A stretch of DNA of 36,004 nt. Source: CAZDGV01 sp964505195. GTDB lineage: Bacteria > Bacteroidota > Bacteroidia > Chitinophagales > Chitinophagaceae. The notes beneath the pieces were generated by a model, which was given only the letters and a program-made list of their open reading frames with translations, did not search any database and was not told the DNA's origin. The stretch spans positions 1 through 36,004 of the forward strand of contig CAZDGV010000015.1 in assembly GCA_964505195.1 (NCBI GenBank). The letters run 5' to 3'. Positions 25,293-31,439 of this stretch are shown here, piece by piece. The position numbers and the translations under genes were made by a program. Position 1 is the stretch's first letter. Every line of letters starts with the position of its first letter.

Positions 25293-25994
25293 TCAGCTCA
25301 ATGCCGCAGCAGTGGTTTGCTGATCGCTTTCAACTAGTCCGTCGCGCAGGCGCACTACCCGCTTTGCATGGGCGGCAATATCTTCTTCGTGTGTTACCAG
25401 TATTACGGTGTTGCCCAGCTGATGAATTTCTTCAATCAGCGCCATAATTTCTTTTGAAGTGCGGGTATCGAGGTTGCCCGTGGGTTCATCGGCCAGAATG
25501 ATAGAAGGATTATTTACCAAGGCGCGGGCAATGGCTACCCGCTGAATTTGTCCGCCTGAAAGCTCATTGGGTTTGTGGTGAGAGCGATCGGCGAGGTTTA
25601 CTTTTTTCAACATCTCGAGTGCTCTTTCGTTGCGCTCTTTTTTCGAAACGCCCGCATAAATCAATGGCAGGGCTACGTTCTCCACCGCGGTGAGGCGTGG
25701 CAGCAGGTTGAACTGCTGAAAAACGAAACCGATTTCGGTATTGCGGATTTCCGCCAGGTCGTTGTCAACCAGCTGACTCACATCTTTTCCGTTGAGGATA
25801 TACTTGCCGCTGGTGGGTGTATCCAAACAGCCCAGGATATTCATCAGCGTGCTTTTGCCCGAGCCTGATGGTCCCATGAGGGCAACGAACTCGCTTTTGT
25901 AAATGTCGAGGTTGATGCCCTTCAGTACCGGCAATTCCTGCTTGCCGAGGTAATAACTTTTGCGCAGATCCGAAAGGTGTATAATCGATTCCAT
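25293..25994 (-). CDS. ABC transporter ATP-binding protein, MacB/LolD superfamily
   Basis: 233 residues. Walker A GPSGSGKST is at 41-49, then NILGCLDTPTSG, the Q-loop FVFQQFNLLPRLTAVENV, signature LSGGQIQRVAIARAL and Walker B LADEPTGNLDTRTS, followed by the H-loop VTHEEDIAAHAKRVVRLRDG. This is the pattern of ATPases that pair with MacB-type FtsX-domain permeases in export of peptides, antibiotics or lipoproteins. The permease is not adjacent. It is distinct in sequence from the LolD-like ATPase 0.7 kb away. A TATTTTTG box at 26076-26069 on the minus strand may be its -7 element, with a leader of about 70 bases. Confidence 0.9.
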   Translation of the reverse strand: MESIIHLSDLRKSYYLGKQELPVLKGINLDIYKSEFVALMGPSGSGKSTLMNILGCLDTPTSGKYILNGKDVSQLVDNDLAEIRNTEIGFVFQQFNLLPRLTAVENVALPLIYAGVSKKERNERALEMLKKVNLADRSHHKPNELSGGQIQRVAIARALVNNPSIILADEPTGNLDTRTSKEIMALIEEIHQLGNTVILVTHEEDIAAHAKRVVRLRDGLVESDQQTTAAALS

Positions 25995-26148
25995 GATGAA
26001 GTGCTGAAAAGTGAATAGTTGATCCTTTTTTGGTAAGCAGTACTTTTAACTGCTTCCGATTCGCGCCTCAAAAATAATGAATGCCTTTACAAAGCATTGA
26101 AAAGCTTTTTGGTCGGCAAAGCCTTGCCGCTGAAATGCCCTAATTGGT

Positions 26149-26156
26149 TATCTTCG
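26149..26156 (+). promoter_or_regulatory. -7 promoter box just before trpS
   Basis: TATCTTCG, one base off TAnnTTTG, ends 6 bases before the ATG at 26163. A TTG at 26124-26126 lies 22 bases upstream, slightly longer than the usual spacing. Confidence 0.4.
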
Positions 26157-26162
26157 CCGCCG

Positions 26163-27161
26163 ATGCAAAAGCGAGAAATTGTTATGAGTGGCATTCGGCC
26201 GACGGGTTTCCTGCACCTGGGAAACTACTTCGGCGCAATGCGCAACTATGTGCAAATGCAGGAACAGTATGAATGCTATTTCATGGTAGCCGACTTGCAT
26301 GCACTCACCACGCATCCCGATACCAGTACGTTGCGCAATCATGTGCATCGTGTATTGGCAGAAAATATTGCCTGCGGCCTCGATCCGGAAAAAGTAGCAC
26401 TCTATTGTCAGAGTCACCTGCATGAAACCTCCGAGCTGTATTTGTACCTCAATATGCTGGCCTATAAAGGAGAACTGGAAAAAACTACCACCTTTAAAGA
26501 CAAAGCAAGATTGCAGCCCGATAATATCAATGCCGGTTTGCTAACCTACCCCGTTTTGCAAACAGCAGATATCATTTTACATCGTGCAAAATATGTGCCT
26601 GTAGGAAAAGATCAGGAGCAGCATTTGGAAATGGCACGCAATTTTGTGCAGCGCTTTAATCACCGTTATGGTGAAGTGTTTCCCGAGCCACATGCATTTA
26701 ATTTTGGTTCAGAGCTGGTGAAAGTGCCCAGTTTGGATGGCAGCGGTAAAATGAGCAAGAGCGAAAATCAGCATGCCACGCTTTACCTGGCCGACGACGA
26801 TGCGCTGATCACCAAAAAAATCATGAAGGCCAAAACCGATGCCGGTCCGGCAGCGCCCAACACGCCCATGCCCGACTATATCGAGAATTTGTTTCAGTTG
26901 ATGCGATTGGTGAGCAAACCCGAAGTGGTACAGCATTTTGAAGATGCTTACAACGGCTGTGTCATTCGTTATGGCGACATGAAAAAGCAGCTGGCGGAAG
27001 ATATGGTTCAGTTTATTGCGCCGATCCGAGAGAAAGCAGCAGCCATTGAAGCCGATCATGCTTATCTGAAAAAAGTGATGGAAGCAGGCGCAGCGAAAGC
27101 GCGCAAGAGTGCGGCGGCCACCATGGAACTGGTGCGTGCTGCCATGGGCTTGCAGTATTAA
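26163..27161 (+). CDS. trpS: tryptophanyl-tRNA synthetase
   Basis: 332 residues, class I synthetase of bacterial TrpRS length. The HIGH-type motif is HLGN at 18-21 after SGIRPTG, and KMSKS lies at 196-200. YPVLQTADIILH, PVGKDQEQHLEMARN and the C-terminal helical anticodon region complete the family. The ATG at 26163 is chosen because it precedes the conserved KREIVMSGIRPTG; 22 upstream in-frame codons overlap the promoter box and are not protein-like. The following deoxynucleoside kinase gene is 79 bases downstream and may be co-transcribed. Confidence 0.97.
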   Translation: MQKREIVMSGIRPTGFLHLGNYFGAMRNYVQMQEQYECYFMVADLHALTTHPDTSTLRNHVHRVLAENIACGLDPEKVALYCQSHLHETSELYLYLNMLAYKGELEKTTTFKDKARLQPDNINAGLLTYPVLQTADIILHRAKYVPVGKDQEQHLEMARNFVQRFNHRYGEVFPEPHAFNFGSELVKVPSLDGSGKMSKSENQHATLYLADDDALITKKIMKAKTDAGPAAPNTPMPDYIENLFQLMRLVSKPEVVQHFEDAYNGCVIRYGDMKKQLAEDMVQFIAPIREKAAAIEADHAYLKKVMEAGAAKARKSAAATMELVRAAMGLQY

Positions 27162-27240
27162 GCAGTGGCAAACGGAGCGTGCTGATTCGTGAAAAATCAA
27201 TACATTCATTCCTAAAACCGAACCCAAGGTTCAACCATAT

Positions 27241-27876
27241 ATGGCGAAATTGAAGAAACCAAAACACATTGCTATTGCCGGCAATATAGGCGCCGGTAAA
27301 ACCACACTTACCGAAATGCTGAGCAAGCATTACAAGTGGATACCGCAATTTGAGGATGTAGATCAGAATCCCTACCTCAATGATTTTTATGAAGACATGC
27401 CCCGCTGGAGTTTTAATCTGCAGATTTATTTTCTGAACAACCGATTGAACCAGATCCTCGATATCCAACGCGGCACGGAAACTGTTATTCAGGATCGCAC
27501 CATTTATGAAGATGCGCACATTTTTGCGCCCAATTTGCATGAGATGGGCCTGATGCCGAAGCGGGATTATGAAAACTATTTTTCCTTCTTCGCTACCCTG
27601 CAAACCATGGTTTCGCCACCCGACCTGCTTATTTATTTAAAAGCATCTGTGCCAACCCTGGTAGCGCAAATCCAGAAGCGTGGCCGAGAGTATGAGGAGA
27701 ATATCCGACTCGATTATCTCAAGAAGCTGAATGAATTTTATAATAAGTGGATTGAACAGTACACGGAAGGTCCGTTGCTGGTGATTGATGTTGACACGAA
27801 TAAGTTTGGTGAGAGCGAAGAGCACTTCGGAGAAATCATCAGCAAGATCGATTCGCAGCTATACGGGTTGTTCTAA
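27241..27876 (+). CDS. deoxynucleoside kinase (dAK/dGK-like)
   Basis: 211 residues. Walker A GNIGAGKTT at 14-22, the acidic FEDVDQNPYLNDFYEDM stretch, the DRTIYEDAHIF motif near 87-97 (the DRS/DRT nucleoside-binding motif of the family) and the lid RGREYEENIRLDYLKKLNEFY define the deoxynucleoside kinase fold. It phosphorylates salvaged deoxynucleosides; the exact base preference (adenosine/guanosine in close bacterial relatives) cannot be read from sequence. Two hairpins follow the gene, the second a clear terminator. Confidence 0.92.
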   Translation: MAKLKKPKHIAIAGNIGAGKTTLTEMLSKHYKWIPQFEDVDQNPYLNDFYEDMPRWSFNLQIYFLNNRLNQILDIQRGTETVIQDRTIYEDAHIFAPNLHEMGLMPKRDYENYFSFFATLQTMVSPPDLLIYLKASVPTLVAQIQKRGREYEENIRLDYLKKLNEFYNKWIEQYTEGPLLVIDVDTNKFGESEEHFGEIISKIDSQLYGLF

Positions 27877-27882
27877 AAAAGA

Positions 27883-27904
27883 GCCCCGTTAAGAATAACG
27901 GGGC
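27883..27904 (-). terminator. hairpin after the deoxynucleoside kinase gene, T-run on the minus strand only
   Basis: A nine-pair stem (GCCCCGTTA with TAACGGGGC) and an AGAA loop. On the plus strand no T-run follows, whereas on the minus strand it is followed, after two bases, by six T. It could therefore terminate transcription arriving from the right, or simply stabilise the 3' end of the kinase message. Confidence 0.6.
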
Positions 27905-27946
27905 GTTAGCAAACAATCGATTACGACCACTTAAAAAAATTGTTAG

Positions 27947-27970
27947 AGAAGGCTACGGCCTTCTTTTTTT
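27947..27970 (+). terminator. intrinsic terminator of the trpS/deoxynucleoside kinase region
   Basis: A seven-pair stem (AGAAGGC with GCCTTCT), a TACG loop and a run of seven T ending at 27970. It lies 70 bases beyond the kinase stop. Confidence 0.85.
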
Positions 27971-28083
27971 ATGTTTTATTGTGCTGTTTTAAAAGCACTT
28001 GAAAAGATCTTGCGTTGCGTTCGATTCAAATGTAGGAGTTCAATTACAATCAGATCTTTTAAAAATGCCGCTAAAATTAGATG

Positions 28084-28106
28084 AAAAGCTATTTATTAGC
28101 TTTTTT
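28084..28106 (+). terminator. possible AT-rich intrinsic terminator
   Basis: An eight-pair stem (AAAAGCTA with TAGCTTTT), a TTTAT loop and T continuing to 28106. The stem is weak in GC. No gene lies directly upstream because the kinase transcript should already have ended at 27970, so if real it would end a separate small transcript. Confidence 0.35.
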
Positions 28107-28188
28107 ATTAAATAAAATTAAAAATATGAAGGCTTTTAATGCATTTGTTTAAAAAATATGCAGTTCAAATGAATGTCATCAAAATTTT

Positions 28189-28208
28189 AAACGAACGTAT
28201 GTTAGTTT
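28189..28208. promoter_or_regulatory. 20-base imperfect dyad, operator-like
   Basis: AAAC-x-AAC-x-T then A-x-GTT-x-GTTT: 8 of 10 positions pair around the centre. The form resembles binding sites of dimeric helix-turn-helix repressors, but no regulator gene is in the window. It lies 31 bases upstream of the pepP -33 element. Confidence 0.3.
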
Positions 28209-28239
28209 TTTATTGAGGTTTCCTCGGCTGCCTTTCTCA

Positions 28240-28269
28240 TTGGCAGCCCCGCCATTAATCTTTATTTTG
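28240..28269 (+). promoter_or_regulatory. promoter of the pepP-pssA-purS block
   Basis: TTG (28240-28242), 20 bases, TATTTTG (28263-28269), close to the Bacteroidota consensus but one base short between TA and TTTG. The leader to the ATG at 28310 would be about 35 bases. The TTG lies inside the right arm of the hairpin at 28226-28248. Confidence 0.5.
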
Positions 28270-28309
28270 CACACCTGCGCGCTTCCAGGCCGCCCTAAAT
28301 TTTCAATCC

Positions 28310-29608
28310 ATGAAGTTTCATCCTCTTAACGCCGAACTCTTTGTCCGTAACAGAAGTCGCTTTATGCGTGCTATGGTGCCCAACTCCATCGCCCTATTTG
28401 TAAGCAACGATGAATGGCCTGCTAATGGCGATGCCCTGCACGGCTTTCGGCAAAACAGCGATTTGTACTGGCTCAGCGGTATTGTGCAGGAAGATTCCAT
28501 GGTGGTGCTCTTCCCCGATAACCCCGATCCCCGCTACCGCGAAGTACTGGTGCTCACCCGCCCTAACGAAATGAAGGAAAAATGGGATGGCAAGCGTTTG
28601 CGGGCTGGCGAAGCGAAAACGATTTCAGGTATTCCAACCATTGTTTGGGCCGACAGCATCGATGCCTTCCTGCAGCAGTGGATTCACCTGGCCGATCATA
28701 TTTATCTCGACAGCAACGAAAACGATCGCAAGGCCTCGCTGATTGCCAGCAGAGAGTATCGCTTTATTGAAGCTATGCAGGAACGCTACCCTCTGCACCA
28801 TTATTTGCGTGCTGCCAAAATCATGAAGGAGCTGCGTGCCATCAAAACGCCTGAAGAAATTGAAGTGATGCAGCGGGCTATCAACATCACAGAAAATACC
28901 TTTCGCCGTTTGCTCGGCTTTATTCGTCCGGGTGTAATGGAATATGAAATTGAAGCTGAAATCTGGCATTCCTTCCTTTCACAACGCGCTACCGGTCCGG
29001 CTTACGGCAGCATCATCGCTTCCGGCGACCGCGCCCGTACCCTGCATTATGTGTTTAACAACCAAGAATGTAAAGACGGAGAACTGGTACTGATGGATTT
29101 TGGTGCGGAATACGGCGGTTACTGCGCGGATCTCACGCGTACGGTTCCTGTAAACGGAAAATTTACGCGACGTCAAAAGCAGGTGTATAATGCCTGTTTG
29201 CACTTGCACGATTATGCTAAGTCGCTGCTCAAGCCGGGCATCAGCATCATCGACTACACAGAAAAAGTAGGAGAGGAGGCAACACAGCAATTTTTAAAGA
29301 TTGGGTTGCTCAAGAAAACCGATGTGAAAAATGAAGATCCTGAAAACCGCGCTTATCGTAAATATCTCTATCACGGCATCTCACACCACTTAGGTATTGA
29401 TGTGCATGATTTGGGTACGCGCACTGCGCCCATACAGGCAGGCATGGTATTTACCGTAGAGCCGGGCATTTATATTGAAGAAGAGCAGATGGGCGTGCGC
29501 ATTGAAAACAACGTGTGGATTACCAAGCGCGGCAATACCGATCTGATGAAAAATATTCCCATCACTGTGGAAGATATTGAAGCGCTCATGCGAAAGCAGA
29601 AAGCATAA
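28310..29608 (+). CDS. pepP: Xaa-Pro aminopeptidase (aminopeptidase P, M24B)
   Basis: 432 residues with the two-domain form of aminopeptidase P: an N-terminal creatinase-like domain (GFRQNSDLYWLSGI) and a pita-bread catalytic domain. Metal ligands are visible at Asp263 and Asp274 (DFGAEYGGYCAD), the histidine of HGISHHLGIDVHD, the glutamate of FTVEPGIYIE and that of VRIENN. It removes N-terminal residues preceding proline, with two manganese or similar ions, in the cytosol. It leads a tight plus-strand block: pssA starts 17 bases after its stop. Confidence 0.96.
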   Translation: MKFHPLNAELFVRNRSRFMRAMVPNSIALFVSNDEWPANGDALHGFRQNSDLYWLSGIVQEDSMVVLFPDNPDPRYREVLVLTRPNEMKEKWDGKRLRAGEAKTISGIPTIVWADSIDAFLQQWIHLADHIYLDSNENDRKASLIASREYRFIEAMQERYPLHHYLRAAKIMKELRAIKTPEEIEVMQRAINITENTFRRLLGFIRPGVMEYEIEAEIWHSFLSQRATGPAYGSIIASGDRARTLHYVFNNQECKDGELVLMDFGAEYGGYCADLTRTVPVNGKFTRRQKQVYNACLHLHDYAKSLLKPGISIIDYTEKVGEEATQQFLKIGLLKKTDVKNEDPENRAYRKYLYHGISHHLGIDVHDLGTRTAPIQAGMVFTVEPGIYIEEEQMGVRIENNVWITKRGNTDLMKNIPITVEDIEALMRKQKA

Positions 29609-29625
29609 AGTTCATACCGTTGTTT

Positions 29626-30390
29626 ATGCGCAAACATATTCCCAATATTTTCACTTTGCTCAACCTCTTTCTCGGTGCAGTCGCCATCGTGCTGATTCTT
29701 ACACCGGCAACCCGCATGGTGCAAATGGACCGGGGCATGGTCATTATCACCCTGCCGCCCGGCATCCGCTGGGCAACACTGCTCTTGCTGGCTGCAGGAT
29801 TGGTTGATTTTCTCGATGGGTTCATTGCCCGTGCACTTGGCGTGAGCTCTGAGTTGGGCAAGCAGCTCGATTCCCTCAGTGATGTGGTAAGTTTTGGCGT
29901 GGCACCCTCTATGATCCTTTATGAGCTGCTGCAAATGAGTTATCTGCAAAATAGTAACGCAATCGACTTGACGATATTTCCCATGCTGCCAGCTTTTCTG
30001 GTGGCTTGCTTTGCTGCTTGGCGTTTGGCAACTTTTAATATTGATACGCGACAGCAATATGGCTTTATCGGTGTACCTACACCCATCACGGCACTTACGG
30101 TTGCATCGCTTCCCTGGATTGTTTACAGTGATGCCTGGGGAATAGGATCCTTGCTGCTGCAGCCCTGGTTCCTTTATGCGATTATTCTGCTTTTATCTGT
30201 GCTCATGGTTGCACCCCTACCGCTGATGGCGATGAAATTCAAGTCGTTCAGTTGGAAGGAAAATCAGGGCAGGTATTTGTTGATCATCCTTTCCCTGCTG
30301 CTGCTGATTTTGCTGCAGTGGATCGCTGTGCCACTGATTTATTTGATTTATGTTATTCTATCTTTGCTTTTTCGCAAGCAACCCTCTTAA
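29626..30390 (+). CDS. pssA: CDP-diacylglycerol--serine O-phosphatidyltransferase
   Basis: 254 residues from the ATG at 29626; a TTG two codons earlier is possible but unnecessary. The CDP-alcohol phosphatidyltransferase motif D64-G65-x2-A68-R69-x8-G78-x3-D82-x3-D86 is complete. About seven hydrophobic segments follow through to the C-terminus (LLIILSLLLLILLQWIAVPLIYLIYVIL region). The N-terminal KHIPNIFTLLNLFLG is typical of the PssA branch rather than PgsA. It makes phosphatidylserine, the precursor of phosphatidylethanolamine, in the inner membrane. It is followed 9 bases later by purS. Confidence 0.94.
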   Translation: MRKHIPNIFTLLNLFLGAVAIVLILTPATRMVQMDRGMVIITLPPGIRWATLLLLAAGLVDFLDGFIARALGVSSELGKQLDSLSDVVSFGVAPSMILYELLQMSYLQNSNAIDLTIFPMLPAFLVACFAAWRLATFNIDTRQQYGFIGVPTPITALTVASLPWIVYSDAWGIGSLLLQPWFLYAIILLLSVLMVAPLPLMAMKFKSFSWKENQGRYLLIILSLLLLILLQWIAVPLIYLIYVILSLLFRKQPS

Positions 30391-30399
30391 AATTTGAAT

Positions 30400-30645
30400 A
30401 TGTTATACAGTGTACAGGTGAAAGTAATGCCTTTAAAAGATCTGCTCGATCCGCAAGGAAAGGCGGTAATGGGCGGACTATCGAACTTGGGCCTGCGCGG
30501 CGTAGAAGATGTGCGCATCGGTAAAAATATTTTGCTACAAATTGAAGCGGCATCGGCCGATGATGCCAAAAAAATTGCGGAAGAAGCTGCGCAAAAATTG
30601 CTTGCCAACCCCGTGATGGAGCAGTTTGAAGTAACCCTCCAGTAA
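30400..30645 (+). CDS. purS: phosphoribosylformylglycinamidine synthase subunit PurS
   Basis: 81 residues from the ATG at 30400 (an in-frame TTG lies two codons upstream). The PurS pattern is clear: VQVKVMPLKDLLDPQGKAV, GLSNLGLRGVEDVRIGKNI, then a helical AASADDAKKIAEEAAQKLLANPVMEQFEV end. PurS forms a small dimer that bridges PurL and PurQ in the split FGAM synthase. Neither partner is in the window. It sits in the pepP-pssA block, separated by 9 bases from pssA, so co-transcription is likely although the pathways differ. Confidence 0.93.
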   Translation: MLYSVQVKVMPLKDLLDPQGKAVMGGLSNLGLRGVEDVRIGKNILLQIEAASADDAKKIAEEAAQKLLANPVMEQFEVTLQ

Positions 30646-30647
30646 TC

Positions 30648-30671
30648 GGAAAAGCGCATCTTGCTTTTTCC
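30648..30671 (+). terminator. possible terminator or attenuator between purS and rsmI
   Basis: GGAAAAGC, a seven-base loop and GCTTTTTCC can pair with one bulged T. The T-run lies inside the stem and is followed by CC, so it is an imperfect terminator. It is followed by an unusually good Shine-Dalgarno sequence, AAGGAGA, 7-8 bases before the rsmI start. Confidence 0.3.
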
Positions 30672-30700
30672 TGCCTTTGAAATAAAAAGGAGATCGATCC

Positions 30701-31369
30701 ATGCTCTATCTTGTTCCCACACCCATCGGTAATCTGCGCGATATCACCCTACGCGCCATCGATGTGTTGCAATCGGTCGATCTCATTCTTGCGGAAGATA
30801 CCCGTACCAGTGGCGTACTGCTACAACATCATCAGATTCAAAAACCCATTACACCTTTTCATCAGCATAACGAACACGCCGTAACGCCGCACCTGCTGGC
30901 GCAGCTGCAGGCGGGAAAAAAGATGGCACTCATTACCGATGCCGGTACTCCCGGCATTTCAGATCCTGCTTTTTTGCTTGTGCGCGCTTGCGTACAAAAC
31001 AATGTACAAGTAGAATGCCTGCCCGGTGCCACTGCTTTCGTGCCAGCGCTGGTCAACAGCGGTATTCCTGCAACACGCTTTGCTTTTGAAGGATTCATTC
31101 CGCAGAAAAAAGGGCGACAAACCCTCTTGCGTCAGCTTGCTACGGAAACGCGTACCATGATTTTTTATGAATCTCCGTACCGACTCGTAAAAACATTAGA
31201 GGACTTTGCAGCGCATTTTGGTGCTGATCGTCCTTGCTCAGTGAGCAGAGAGCTGACCAAAAAATTTGAAGAAACCAAACGGGGTACCCTTGCTGAAGTA
31301 GCAGCATATTTTCGTGAAAAAGGAGTGAAGGGTGAAATTGTGATTGTCGTGCAGGGCGCTGATGCCTAG
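30701..31369 (+). CDS. rsmI: 16S rRNA (cytidine(1402)-2'-O)-methyltransferase
   Basis: 222 residues, SPOUT-unrelated tetrapyrrole-methylase fold. The N-terminal LYLVPTPIGNLRDITLRAIDVL, the AEDTRTSGVLLQHH segment, LITDAGTPGISDP and the LPGATAFVPALVNSG loop are the RsmI hallmarks; MIFYESPYRLVKTL and SVSRELTKKFEE follow. It 2'-O-methylates C1402 in the decoding centre of 16S rRNA. A clear Shine-Dalgarno (AAGGAG) precedes the start, rare in this phylum and in this window. The M1 peptidase start lies 70 bases downstream. Confidence 0.97.
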   Translation: MLYLVPTPIGNLRDITLRAIDVLQSVDLILAEDTRTSGVLLQHHQIQKPITPFHQHNEHAVTPHLLAQLQAGKKMALITDAGTPGISDPAFLLVRACVQNNVQVECLPGATAFVPALVNSGIPATRFAFEGFIPQKKGRQTLLRQLATETRTMIFYESPYRLVKTLEDFAAHFGADRPCSVSRELTKKFEETKRGTLAEVAAYFREKGVKGEIVIVVQGADA

Positions 31370-31439
31370 CCGATACCATTTATCAAAAAAGCTTGTTGGT
31401 AACCGTGTTTTCTCGGAAATTGAGCAGATAAAAATCAGA

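Larger units (their letters stand above)
27971..28309. other. AT-rich gene-free region with several hairpins
   Basis: No convincing protein gene is present on either strand. Reading left to right it contains a GTGCT/AGCAC hairpin (27981-27998), an inverted repeat AAAAGATCT/AGATCTTTT with 41 bases between arms (28002-28060), an AT-rich hairpin followed by T (28084-28106), a 20-base operator-like dyad (28189-28208), a GAGG/CCTC mini-hairpin (28215-28225), a GGCTGCC/GGCAGCC hairpin (28226-28248) and the pepP promoter (28240-28269). Base composition is clearly more AT-rich than the flanking genes. Confidence 0.7.

Noticed and set aside
27013..27603. 196-codon minus-strand open frame over trpS and the deoxynucleoside kinase gene
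   Set aside because: It spans two conserved plus-strand genes and the gap between them, with no family features.
29470..30057. 195-codon minus-strand open frame over pepP and pssA
   Set aside because: Antisense shadow of two well-supported genes.
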